From Blastomyces gilchristii SLH14081 (taxonomy: Eukaryota > Ascomycota > Eurotiomycetes > Onygenales > Ajellomycetaceae), in contig NW_003101660.1 in assembly GCF_000003855.2 (NCBI RefSeq), positions 124,001-188,000 of the forward strand: DNA of 64,000 bases, given 5' to 3'. Position numbers and translations under genes: made by a program. Every line of letters starts with the position of its first letter. Position 1 is the first letter of the stretch. The notes under the pieces are model-generated. The model worked only from the letters and a program-made list of their open reading frames with translations, had not been told where the DNA came from and did not search any database. Positions 46,836-57,799 of the stretch are shown here, one piece after another.

Positions 46836-47253
46836 TTAGTAGCACTTGCAGATGCCGCCAAGCTTGCAATAACCGCCCTTGTAGCCGCTGATGCTCTTGC
46901 AGTGTCTGATAAACCAAGAAATTAGCCCTGCTACTGCCATCTTTCCCTAGGGGAGGGAGCACAGGAGAAAAGGAAGGGTGAACTCACCTGTGGCATCGGT
47001 AGTCATTTCCACCAAAGATGTTGCAGCCCCAGCCTCTCTTTTGAAGCGCACCAGCGGAGTTCTCATCGTCCTCATCGTCCAGACCAGAAACGTCACCGGC
47101 GAAGTCGTCGGGGATAGCTTCCACTGGAGCATCACGCGCAGCGAGGTCGGCAGTTGCCTCAGCAATGTCCAGGTCCTCAGGGGCGGGAGCGGGAATAGCA
47201 AGAGCAGTCATGCTCAAGGCAGAGATGATGGCGAAGACGGCGGAGAAGCGCAT
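46836..47253 (-). CDS. Secreted plectasin-like fungal defensin precursor
   Basis: Two exons on the minus strand, 47253-46988 and 46905-46836, give a 111-aa prepropeptide. Residues 1-19 form a signal peptide ending Ala-Leu-Ala; 20-71 are an acidic Ala/Asp/Glu-rich propeptide; Lys72-Arg73 is a Kex2-type site; 74-111 is a 38-residue mature peptide with six cysteines at 77, 87, 91, 102, 108 and 110. The spacing (C-x9-C-x3-C-x10-C-x5-C-x-C), with the C-x3-C helix, the Gly-x-Cys gamma-core and final C-x-C, is the cysteine-stabilised alpha-beta defensin pattern, and Lys-Ser-Ile...Gly-Tyr-Lys-Gly-Gly-Tyr-Cys is close to plectasin-type peptides, which act on Gram-positive bacteria by binding lipid II (family knowledge). 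The intron sits inside the mature domain, after the second cysteine. Activity of this copy is inference. Confidence 0.92.
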
Positions 47254-49568
47254 TTTGGTTGGGGGTTTTTGGATTTGGGGTTGGAAAAATTGGAAAAGTG
47301 TAAAGAGGGTTAAGATTTAGAGAGTTTGTTCGTTTGAATGCTCTTGGTTTTTGGCTTTGTTGATGTTGCTATTGATGATGGAGAAAAGAAAACTGATCGA
47401 AAGGGGGGATTTCAGCGGGTATTTATGATCTTTTCGAGCCTTAAGTTTTCCGTCTTCCTTCCAAAAATATCACAGAAGCCGTCGAGAGAGTGCACCATAC
47501 GAGCTGCAGTGCCATCTTGATGCTATCTCCAGCATCTGAAATACGAACCTCCTCTATATCCGCAGTACGAAGCCGTCGGATACCTAGCAAACTACGTCGG
47601 AGATTCCCCTGAACCAGGCACGATCTCATCGACCTCTGCCGCCGGCAGGGAACATACGAGAGCAAGACAGCTGAGCTTCAGGATGAGGGTCTGCTGTCGA
47701 GAATCTAAATCTCTCTCGAATAGGACATAAGGATGTTTTGCCATAGCCACCAACCCATATACGATGATGCTGAGCAGCCATGGTACAATGGAATTGCGTC
47801 TCGATTTGCTGGCCGATATCATAGTATCGTATCCTGAGCTGCAAATAATCACCAGTGGGTTTGATGGCATGATGACAGTTGCAGTGCTGGGCAGAAATGA
47901 CATACACCAAGGGACAGAGAGAGGCGAGAACAACGCTCTGTTCGTAGAATGTAACGTTTCTCTCACTTCTTTGGACAGAACGGGCCAAGGTCTCGTATAA
48001 CACTATGCCTTGAAGTGATCTTCATTGCATGAATCGAAAGCGCCTTCTTCAGGTTATCCTCTACCTGAGGCTCCCTCCATGAATCGCACTAATCCCATGG
48101 AAGATTATCCTCGTTGCGGTATCTCCTGGCTTGGGCTGCTCCATAGACTCGTGGCATTGCATGATGGATTTTAGTCAACGCTTAGCATGCAGCGAACCCT
48201 AGCCAGGAAGAGATGGCTGCTATAAACAGAAAGGGCCATATCTACCACCTACAACACTCAGAGCTCATCACCTTCGTGTTCCGAAACAGGCTGCTAAGCT
48301 CTCACGCTCGCAAAGCCAACATGGGGTATGACAAGGAGAAACAAGCACTTCGGACAAAGCTTAACCCTCAGGTGGCTGGGTGAAGTATTTTTGGCCGGGG
48401 CTCAGCAGCGTGCCTGAAGAAACAGTGCGATGTTCTTTGCTGGTTTGTTGCACCGTTGTCAGAGAGGTGTAGTAAGTTACATATGCTGAAGCCCGTATCT
48501 GGAGAAATAAAAGTCCCGCCAGATTCTAAGCCTCATCTCACTTGACCAGTCTTGGCTTTTGTCAACGCCAGCTGAAAACGACGACAACTCAGCTTTGAGA
48601 CCAGACTGGTTGGACACGCTATACGGGGAGGACACATTTCCCTCTCTCTCCTCTGAGCTGGCTGCTTGCTGGAGGGGACGACGTCCTGCACAAGCACTTC
48701 GCCTTGGGGTACATACAAGATAGAAACGGGTGAAAGATCTGCACACACATATGGAGTAATGTTTAGTCCGGATGGCTTTGCAAACTACTTGTAGTGTCCC
48801 CAAGTTTTTGATCTTGAATGCCCCGTTTTGGTTGAAACAAGAACAGCGGGGAGATGCAAGGAGCAATTCGCAATTCGGATGATTTTAAAAAAAGACACGA
48901 GCTCGTTAGTTGGCTGTCCGGGGCACACGAGTGATCTGCAAAGGTATCATATTATCACCGAGTTGAATGGTCTGAAAAAACAACCAACAGTGGGCGAGAG
49001 AGATTCTTCAAGGTTCCTGTGGCTGCGAGGTGACCTAAAAAGGAGATATTTAAGCATGGCCAAGGGCTGAAGCGGACGCTTGATTCGGCCTGGCTTGAGC
49101 CTTTAAGTCAGTCCAGCTTTCGGAGCATCTCTACTTTCTCTCACTGCTTGCGTTTCTCTTGCTTTCTCCCCGAATTCTTAAAAGTCTCATTATTTACATT
49201 CATCCTTCCATTTACTCCGCTGCGTCGCTATCCCCCCGCATCGCATGCTGGTTGGATGTGCTGTCACGGATATCCATAGGTGATTCCTTTACCTATCTGA
49301 CTTCTTCCGCTCCTCACTCTGTAATGTTGAAAGCTAGTAGTTATAGCACTTCTAAAATTACGGAGAACCTCGGTGCTGGGACGACCTGGTCTGCAAGATA
49401 TGATGACTGATTGACATTTCTCAGCCATTTCGTTAAATTTTTTATCATTATATTATATTTATTATACAGGTCCTTTGCTTTTTATGTCGGCCTAATTTTT
49501 AAGTATGCTGCGCTTCCCGACGATCGCTCGATAGGAAAATATACCGGCACATGATTTTATATAATCTC
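47254..49568. other. Intergenic region upstream of the defensin
   Basis: 2.3 kb. Holds the defensin promoter and the 3' flank of the glycosyltransferase. Overlapping minus-strand frames of about 125 codons at 47592-48003 lack recognisable content. A TATAAA at 48221-48226 precedes a 20-codon frame starting at 48321. Confidence 0.45.
47420..47426 (-). promoter_or_regulatory. TATA-like element upstream of the defensin
   Basis: On the minus strand the sequence reads ATAAATA, about 170 bp before the defensin ATG. A pyrimidine- and A-rich leader ending CCAACCAAA runs to the start codon. Confidence 0.4.
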
Positions 49569-51010
49569 TCATGGGCGAATCCATTTTATCTCTTCACATG
49601 AACCCAGGCTCTTCGTCGCCTGATTGATCCTTTCGACCATCCAGCCTGAAACAACCCCAGGTTTCCTGACACCAACCTTCGCCAACTTCGACGTCCGGCA
49701 ATTTCCCGGCTCGTAGGAGTATTGGAAGCATTTAACATCGTCGACGCAGCGTTGAGCACAATCCTTTTCGTTCCCCACGTTTTCGACAATATCAGGCGAC
49801 TCATTATCCAAATCTTGCTCGCGCTTGCGGAACCCCGGCTGGACGAGTTGTTGAAAAACATCGCGATGCAGGACGAGCGTATTTCCATTCTTCTTAATAA
49901 CCACCAATCAGAGTCCAAGTTATTTATATACGTACAGACATATTCATTGATCTTGCTATCAAAAGAAAAAGAAAAAGAAAGAAAACTTACCCCCCTGCGC
50001 CAATTCCTCTCAAAGTCCCAAATCGCCCGAATATCATCTGGAGTCATATGGTGGTAGGTTACTGGAGGGTAGCACCAGGGGAAATTGTCATATCTTTTTG
50101 ACATGTAGTCCAAGCTCCATGGCGTCGAGCCCTGCAACATGGGCCACGACCAGTGCAAGCCAATACCTCCGTCCATTAATGCCTTGCCCAGCACGTAGTC
50201 ACCCGCCCATTCCCGAGCGGTAAATTCATCCCACTCCTCCACGCGGGTGGAGTGGAATTCCGTAACGCGTTTCAGCGCCGCGCGGGAGAGAACGAATCCC
50301 GATCCTCCGTGAGCGAAAACGTTGTTGTAAAGCTGCACCGGACAGCCTAGGTAATACGGTTTATCCGCGTCGAATTGGCGCAGCCACGCGAGTAAGTTCG
50401 GCCAGATGATGTACGTGTCAGCCTCCATGAAGACATACCAATTGGCGTCTGCGCGGACTTGGAGTGTCTCGTGCATCATGGGGAGGAACTTCCATTTGTC
50501 CAAGACCCAGCCTGGATTGTTCGGCTTTCCGCGAGGGGTGCTCTCATCGTCTGTCACATTCCACGTCGATAGGACCTCCCTCCCTGACTCTTGTAGGCTA
50601 GTATATAGTTTGAATTCGGGACGCGAGTTTTTCATCGTGTCATTAACCCCACGGAGCACATCATAGATATGGAGCCCGGAGATCTCCTCTTCGTAGTCGG
50701 AAAATATGGTAAAGTGAGGGATACACCGTAAGGTGGTGTTGGGGTGGACCGGAAGTTTCGCCAGGGCCTCAGTCGCGCCGGTCTTCAGGATGACGTGGAT
50801 GTCATCTAGACCCCGAATCGAGGGGCATTCGGCGTGTTCCGGAGGGGAAGGGAAAAGAAAATTAAACGGCGCGATGAGTTTCAGTTCTTGATAATGTGTA
50901 GCGCCATGCGTCCGCAAGAACAGATATCCGCCTCCTAGGACGCTAAAAACGAGGGTAGCCAGGTAGATCCATCGTCGTGAAGGCCTGTATCCGTAGCGGC
51001 GGCATTCCAT
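49569..51010 (-). CDS. Type II membrane glycosyltransferase (GT31-like) with PAN-like tail
   Basis: Two exons on the minus strand, 51010-49991 and 49892-49569, give 447 aa. A short cytosolic N-terminus with Arg-Arg-Trp precedes one membrane anchor (about 14-32), typical of Golgi type II enzymes. The luminal domain resembles Fringe/GT31-type enzymes: Trp-Tyr-Val-Phe-Met-Glu196-Ala-Asp198-Thr-Tyr (metal/sugar-nucleotide site), Tyr-Leu-Gly-Cys-Pro, Phe-Ala-His-Gly-Gly-Ser-Gly-Phe-Val-Leu-Ser and Trp-Ala-Gly-Asp-Tyr-Val-Leu-Gly. The last exon adds a small cysteine-rich module (Cys-Ala-Gln-Arg-Cys, Cys-Phe-Gln-Tyr, Asn-Cys-Arg) resembling a PAN/apple domain. The sugar donor and acceptor cannot be read. 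The intron acceptor could shift by three bases, changing one Lys. Confidence 0.85.
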
Positions 51011-52249
51011 GATTCCATGAAATGGGGGCTAACTAATTCCGATGTGAGTTCACCAGTGCACATTGTTTGCTGAAGATATAGAGACAATGTAGTGAGTAAT
51101 ACCGTGCGGGACAATGGTGAAGTCGAGGTTCACACGTCTCCCGCTCCCCAGCGACGTCAGCACTACTACTATATATGGATGGATGGATGTAGATTCCATA
51201 CTCCTATCCCGTTCCTTCCGCCGGTCCACGTCTTGGCGTGTCCGACTCAGCCGTCGGGATGCCAACCAAAAGGACTGACTTTCACGGCGAACAGAACCCT
51301 TCAATCTGCAATGAAAGTAAAATCCCTACAGCTGAGTATGTTGATGGATGGAAATCCCTCGTGGGGTTAAAAAATACCCCGGGTAGTTTGTCCAGTGACA
51401 TAGCTGGTCTTTGGAGGGCAAATCCGATGCCAACATCCCAGTGCCCTGTGGCGCTGTGTGATATACATGCTATGGCTCTATCCACAAGTAAATCTATGAA
51501 ACGACAGTTTGTCCAAATATAGCTGCCTGCTATATAACTAGTAGTGGTAGTAGCTAGTAGTGTCGCCTGTTTGTGACATCCTGGAAGATGCGAACTTATC
51601 TAGTAGATCAACAGTAGGTTTTCAACCATAGAATATTATGAAAATCCGTTCCTATATCGCAATATAGTAAAGACAACTTCGAGCAAAAAAAGAATTAAAT
51701 TTTAGGGAATCAAGAGCAATCAAAACATATGTACTGTACATATTTCAAGAACCTCTTCGTGTCCAAGCAATAGTGAAGTAAAAGTGGCGAAGATTATTCA
51801 AACTACCCTAGAATTCTTACACGAGAGCGCTCTTGGGTGGCGGGACAGTATAGACGAAGCTGACAAGAACATCTAAAGAAACGGGATCTTTCTGTAGTAG
51901 AGAAGACAAACATTTTTCACAAGGAGCTTTTTGTAATCAGTTCTTTGCAAAGTTGCAATTAATTATTCTCAACATCGGGGGTCAACGTGTTATGGAGCTA
52001 AAACTAATCCAAGAAAACTTAACTAAATAATAGCCCAGCTTAGTCATTCTGCGAGCTCCGCGAACTTCTCGGACCCTTGCTATCAATGAATACAACAAGG
52101 TTGCAATTTTGTAGCTCTCCCTCATTGAGACTACCTAGCTTCAGTCCATTACAATACTAACTACCCTTCCCAAGCTTCTAACCACAAGTATACTCTCCAT
52201 CAGAACTGCACATCCCTTAAACCAGCGATAATTCCCCCCGGTCCCAACA
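51011..52249. other. Divergent upstream region
   Basis: 1.2 kb between the glycosyltransferase and the NOSIP-type gene. A GGAT-rich stretch occurs at 51176-51190. Only short frames without domains are seen. Confidence 0.5.
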
Positions 52250-53568
52250 ATGGCGCATTCCAAGCGTAACACCTCCCTCCCACACTTCACCGCCTACGAA
52301 CGCTCACTCCTTCGCTCCACCTGGGGAACCCAGCGCACCCGTCTTTCCCGAGAATCATTCCTCCCCTTCTCATCATGCCGACTATGTCTTGTCCCCGCCC
52401 GCACCCCCGTTGTGGCCTGTGCTACGAACGGAGATATCTTCTGCCGCGAATGCGCCGTGAACGATCTCCTCGCCCAACGCAAGGAGATCAAACGCTTAGA
52501 GCGAGAGCGGGAGTTGGCGGAGCGGGATAAAGAGGAAGGTGAGGGCCGGTTAGCGGAGGAGGCGCGTGAGCGTGAATTAAGAGAATTCGAAATGGTTAGC
52601 ATGGGCTTGGAGGAGCGGAAGAGGAAGCTCGATATAGATAGGGATAGGGGTGGTAGTTGGAGTGGGGGGGATAGAATTTCTAATGGGGAGCTGGCGAGAA
52701 AGAGGAGGAAGGGGTTTGAGCTGGATGAAAAGACCATGAGGAGTATTGCGCAGGAGGAGCGGGAGAAAATTCGGAAGGAAATTGAGAGAGAGCGGGTGAG
52801 AAAAATTCCCATCTCCTGCCCTGGAGGGTTCTTTAAAATAGACGGACGACGCTTTTGCGGTTATTGCTAACAGATTATCTTTGACTTCATTAGAGTGAAT
52901 CGTCAAAATCCCAGCTTCCTTCATTTTGGGTTCCTTCTCTTACTCCCTCCACCTCGAACGATCTACACAGCGTCACGCCAGTTAAGCTGGCTCCCTTATG
53001 TCCCGCCTCCACTCCTGACAACAAGCACAATTACTCGTTGAAAAATCTTATTACTGTCAACTTCACCGAAGACAAAGATAAGCAATCCGGTGAAACGATA
53101 CGAATATGCCCAAGCTGCAAAAAGGTGCTAAGCAATGGTGTGAAGTCCATATGTAGGTTGCTCACCCACCCCTTATGTTTTGACGCCTGCAGAACACGTA
53201 CACTTCATGCACATCTATATCACATTCGAATTCCACTAATCGGAAGTTAAAATAACAAAAAAGTAACAAAACCATGTGGGCATGTAATATGCAAACCATG
53301 CGTGGACAAATTCATGACGCCACATGAAAATCCTGATCCGCATGCTACTGATGCGAAGGACAAGGAAACGCATGGCAGGATACTTTGCTATGTGTGCGAG
53401 ACAGATGTTACGGAGCGGAAGAGAAGCAAGGAGCCAAAGGAAGGAAAGAAGAATAAAGACAAGGACAAGGTCCGTCCTGGCTTGGTCACGATTAATAGTG
53501 AAGGGACGGGATTTGCTGGTGGAGGCGAGAACATGGCGAAGAAGGCCGGCACGGCCTTCCAGTGCTAA
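52250..53568 (+). CDS. NOSIP-type U-box/RING-like protein
   Basis: Three exons, 52250-52795, 52894-53152 and 53264-53568, give 369 aa. It opens with His-Ser-Lys-Arg-Asn-Thr-Ser and Tyr-Glu-Arg, as in nitric oxide synthase-interacting protein homologues, then a Cys-Arg-Leu-Cys...Phe-Cys-Arg-Glu-Cys pair, the first half of a U-box-like fold. A long charged coiled coil (about 80-180) and a Ser/Pro linker follow. The C-terminus has Cys-Pro-Ser-Cys-Lys, Lys-Pro-Cys-Gly-His-Val-Ile-Cys-Lys-Pro-Cys and Cys-Tyr-Val-Cys-Glu. Fungal members are nuclear and spliceosome-associated candidates for E3 ligase activity (family knowledge). The last intron splits the Leu of Leu-Thr-Lys-Pro-Cys-Gly-His. Confidence 0.88.
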
Positions 53569-53854
53569 CATATATTGCTCCTCTGCTTCTTTGAAGTTGG
53601 TTCTCAATACGTATTTATACGTATCCACAAGTTGTTGGCTGGTTGGTCGGATATATGGAGAACGCAGCATTTCTTGATTTTTACAATAACATTCATTCGT
53701 ATGTATACAGCTCAAAAGCTGCAAGAAATAACCCCGAAAAACGGAATGCTCGAAAACCTTGGGAAATAGCGCTCTATATTAAATTCCGTCTCATCGTACA
53801 AATACCCTCTCTGAATGAAATCCCAGAAATGGAAAAAAAGAGTTATACATTCAC
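53569..53854. other. Convergent 3' region
   Basis: 286 bp between the NOSIP-type gene and NUC1. Nothing beyond two expected 3' ends is seen. Confidence 0.5.
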
Positions 53855-54874
53855 TCAAGGAGAGCGGATCGCTTTATTATTGCTGTTCTTGGCAAATTGC
53901 CTAACAAGGATCTCACACTTAACCTCCTGGCACAGCTTTTTCCTCCGATCCGCAGGAAGCTGCGATGCAAACTCCAAACCACTAGCTCTCTCCACGGCTT
54001 CCAACGGGACCTCAAATTCCGACAGACTTTTCTCATTGGGAATGCGAGCATTGGGCAGGACGAAAGCACCCAAACTGACCATTCCGCCCTGAGCCCCATC
54101 CTCCGCAAAGATAACCTTGTAAAAGTGGGTGGGCACCGCGACGTTTGGCGGGTTCCCGATAACCTCATATGTAACCTTCCACTTCCCATCGGCCGGATCG
54201 CGCTTGGGTAGATACAGGGGCCCCGTAACGATTCGCACAGAAGGATACTTCTTCGTCAGCCGACGGCAGAAATCCTCGAAATGCGACCAGTAGTCGCGAT
54301 TGAACCCCTCGCCGACCTGCGGGCACATATTCGCTAGGGAGAAGGTAGCGTCCATGGCGTCCTGGCTCCACTTGGCATCTGCGGCGGGCACTTGATGGCC
54401 GCGGTCATAGCCGGAGCGGAAGTAGTCGTTCAGACGGGCGCGGAAGGTTGGTGGGATGGTCTCCTCTTCGTAGAAGGTGCTCTGTTTGCGGTCTGCGTTG
54501 TTTTGCGCGAGAGATTCGGCGGTGATGTGTTCGGCGACCCAGGAGGGATTACGGGTTCGTCGGTCGAAGGCGCTGGCGAGTGGGAGGCTGGTTACTGCGT
54601 CTGAGACTGGGCCGGGGAACCCATACTGGAATAGGCCGGCCGGGTCGACTAGGGATGTTGTAGCGCGGGACGGTGTGAGGACAGCGGCTTGAGGTTGTGG
54701 AGCTGGGATTGTTGTGGTAGTGGTAGTGGTAGTGGTTGTTGTTGTCGGTGGTGGAAGACGAGTATGGGAGCCTAACTGCTGCTGGCGGCTCTTGGAGGAG
54801 TATATGAAGGCAGTGATACCAGCTCCGGTAGCTGCGCCAGCAGCTGCGATGATAGCGAAGGTCGCCTTGGACAT
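53855..54874 (-). CDS. NUC1: Mitochondrial DNA/RNA non-specific endonuclease (EndoG-like)
   Basis: Single exon, 339 aa. Nuc1 degrades DNA and RNA in mitochondria and can move to the nucleus during cell death. The N-terminus (1-25) is a membrane-associated targeting segment, Ala/Gly-rich, followed by basic residues. The low-complexity stretch has 12 consecutive Thr at 44-55. The nuclease domain covers about 80-325 with the diagnostic Asp157-Arg-Gly-His160 (His160 the general base) and the downstream Asn-Arg-Asp-Tyr-Trp metal-binding helix. No interruption. Confidence 0.95.
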   Translation of the reverse strand: MSKATFAIIAAAGAATGAGITAFIYSSKSRQQQLGSHTRLPPPTTTTTTTTTTTTIPAPQPQAAVLTPSRATTSLVDPAGLFQYGFPGPVSDAVTSLPLASAFDRRTRNPSWVAEHITAESLAQNNADRKQSTFYEEETIPPTFRARLNDYFRSGYDRGHQVPAADAKWSQDAMDATFSLANMCPQVGEGFNRDYWSHFEDFCRRLTKKYPSVRIVTGPLYLPKRDPADGKWKVTYEVIGNPPNVAVPTHFYKVIFAEDGAQGGMVSLGAFVLPNARIPNEKSLSEFEVPLEAVERASGLEFASQLPADRRKKLCQEVKCEILVRQFAKNSNNKAIRSP

Positions 54875-55590
54875 GATGTGTGTTCTATTCTTCCCCTGTC
54901 CAGCTGTGAGATATAAATGAGTGACAAAATGGATAGCGAGAGCAGTTGCACAACAACCAAAAGCGAGTCAGCCTCCTCCTCAAGCTCAGCTGGTAAAACG
55001 AAGTAGTTTGTAGGTGTCACGTATATCTCCTGTCTGGCGAGATCTCAAAATTCAATTCACTACAGGTAACTTAGTAAGCGACAGCCGCGGGAAGATTACA
55101 TAAACCAATCAGAGATATCCAAATGAGCTCGAGCCAATCATGAACCGGCGTTTGCCGCTGACAGCCCAAAGTCGGCGTCAATCACGCTGACTAAACAAAG
55201 GTACCTCCGCCACAGCAATAAACAAAGTACCTTGGAGGAAACGCTAAGCCATTTCGGGCCTTGATCCGTAGTCTTTGCCGGCCAGCGATGAAATCATCCG
55301 CAGAAGGAAAGCGGCTCAAAAATCCACACCTCGTATCTATCACATCCACGACACTGAACTTCTTCTGATATACACACACTGGACACATCCTGCTGCATGG
55401 GCATATAATCTCTATCTATACTGTTCGCTACGACGCTCTTTTTTGGCATTTATCACACCTCGTTTCAATTCTTCAGCCCATGACTTGACTCTCTCTGTTC
55501 AATTCTATATCGTCCTGCGGGCCTGGGTCGTTGAAGTGTGTAGCGGTCAGTTGACGTGGTTTCTAAAATTTTCCTACTCGTACTCTCAGC
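54875..55590. promoter_or_regulatory. Divergent NUC1/ZIP promoter with two CCAAT boxes
   Basis: 716 bp between divergent genes. CCAAT motifs at 55105-55109 and 55134-55138, 29 bp apart on the same strand, are placed for the CCAAT-binding complex. No zinc-responsive element was recognised. Confidence 0.5.
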
Positions 55591-57200
55591 ATGGGCTTGG
55601 ATAATGATGCCCGGGGATGGATTATGAGCTGCGTCAGTGGTATTGGTAGGTTTCTGTCGAATTTTACCCTTCCCGGCTGCTGTCCATAGTTGCTAACCAG
55701 GGCTGCTTAGCTTGCATGCTGGGGGCAAGTATTATCTTTGTGGATGTCATTGCGAGGAACTGCTTTGGGTTTAAGAACTTCAAGATCGCCGATAGTATTG
55801 GATTTCTGTCCTCTTCGCTGAGTTTGAGTGCAGGAGTCTTGGTGAGTAGTCGCAAGAGTCAAAAGCTGTTTTCTCCGACTGCTGCTGACAAGCCATGATA
55901 GCTTTTCACCTCCCTCTACAGCATGTTGCCAACATCAAAAGACTACTTTATTAAAGCTGGATTCTCTTCTAGCGCAGCTACATCCGCATTAATCGGACTC
56001 TTCTTGGCTGGGGTGGTTATCATACAGCTCGTTTCTTCCTTCATCCATCATCATATCCCATCCCACGTGGTTGACTGTATGCACACGCATGAACACATTC
56101 TAAACGGACAGGAGACGGGAAATGCGAGTATCGAAGAACATCATCACCATTTCCATGCTGAGTCCAATCCTGCGCTGAAATCACCGACCACCGCTGCAAC
56201 TGAACGTACGTCATTGTTGCCCCGCGACGCCCTATCTGGAGTCCCGTCCGCCCAGCCTTCTACCCACAATACTCAGGCTGTAAAAACATTTGTCCCGGCC
56301 TCAAAATTACCGCTCACTTCCCGCCTAAAACTTCAAATCAGCTCTCTTGTCCGCGGGGACAAACCTTTCTGTGACCAGGACGGCCCCTGCTATGGTATCT
56401 CTCACGTATGTGGAAAGGAATGCACTAAAGTTGTAGCTCAGAGGAGAGCGAAACATATGGTATCCCGGGATAACATTATAAGCCCGCAAACCCTTGAAGC
56501 AGCGGGTGGTGGTATTCACAATGCCGAACCTCTCTCACGCTCCGTATCAGACATCAATCAGTCAAGAGCTGTGTCAAGAGACGGAAATGCATCCCTTGGA
56601 ATCCATGACCTCGGCGGCTACATTGACGACCAGGACCTTCTACCACCGCACTCTTCAGATTCATTTACCCACCATCACCACGTCCCGCAAAACGCGTTCC
56701 TAGCCATCGGCCTCCAAACGTCACTAGCGATTGCCCTCCACAAACTGCCTGAGGGCTTCATCACCTACGCAACAAACCACGCAAGTCCGACCCTAGGATT
56801 CTCAGTCTTCATGGCGCTTTCCATCCACAACATCACAGAGGGATTCGCAATGGCACTCCCTCTCTACCTAGCCCTCCATTCGAAATTGAAAGCTATGCTC
56901 TGGTCCAGCTTGCTAGGCGGTGTGAGCCAACCGGCCGGCGCCGGACTCGCGGCCTTATGGATATGGGGCGCGGGAATAGCCAAGGGTGGTGGTGCCAGCA
57001 ACGGTGTTGTTGATGATACTGACAACCTGTCCTGGGCTGTTTACGGGGGCATGTTTGCCTCAACAGCTGGCGTGATGACGAGTGTTTCCCTACAACTCTT
57101 TTCTGAAGGGTTGGTGTTGTCGCATAATAGATCGCTCTGCATCGCATTTGCTTTTTTGGGGATGGGTATCTTGGGCTTCAGTTTCGCGTTAACCGAATGA
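55591..57200 (+). CDS. ZIP-family zinc transporter
   Basis: Three exons, 55591-55645, 55711-55841 and 55902-57200, give 494 aa. ZIP proteins move Zn2+ or Fe2+ into the cytosol from outside or from organelles. Three spans lie in the N-terminal third. A long histidine-rich loop (His-His-His near 50, then His-Thr-His-Glu-His and His-His-His-His) and a Ser/Thr-rich stretch separate them from the last spans. These carry the metal-binding signature His-Lys-Leu-Pro-Glu-Gly in one helix and His-Asn-Ile-Thr-Glu-Gly in the next. The layout, with a long cytosolic-type loop, resembles the vacuolar Zrt3/ZupT-like branch rather than plasma-membrane Zrt1/2; this is inference. The first exon encodes only 18 residues. 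Confidence 0.9.
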
Positions 57201-57799
57201 GGAGGATGAAGACGAAGGATAGTGCATGGGCAAGGGATAACGTTCTTCACGATGTGGGATGTGATTCATGATTTTCTTTTGTTGTTTATTTACGATGCTC
57301 TACATGCGATATATCGTCAACTTGACGGACAAAACATGGTACCATTCTTCTCTAGCATTTTTGGGTCATGGGGTTAATGAGACACGTCCAATTTTCTGCA
57401 CTTGGTGAGCAGGCATTCTCAGATTACGTCCAGCGGCGCTTTTGTGCTCCTTATCTTTATATTTATATATTTTCGTTCTTCCTGTCGAAACTTTCCTTCG
57501 GGTTTTCTGTTCTCAAATAAGGATGCATGGAGTTGGATAGATTAGATTAGATTAGCTAGGATATAGTTTATATATCTCTAAATGGATAATCACAATATGC
57601 ATCATGTTAAGACTCAGTAGTGAGAAATGAACCCAGCCGTTTTCCAGTGGCCGCCGTTAATGATACGGCCAGTTTTAAAAAGTGCCATATATGTGTACAT
57701 AGCAAACGCGGAATCCCAATCTCGCTGCCATTAATGAACAAGAAACGAATCCCCAATACTCCCAATACTCCCATCCACCAAAACACCAATCTATTTCTT
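57201..57799. other. Convergent 3' region
   Basis: 599 bp between the ZIP gene and the NSRP1-like gene. Contains a short TTAGA repeat near 57536-57555. No gene. Confidence 0.5.

Noticed and set aside
47592..48003. Overlapping minus-strand frames of about 125 codons
   Set aside because: Two frames overlap with no domain, no clear splice extension and no coding-like bias; could be noncoding.
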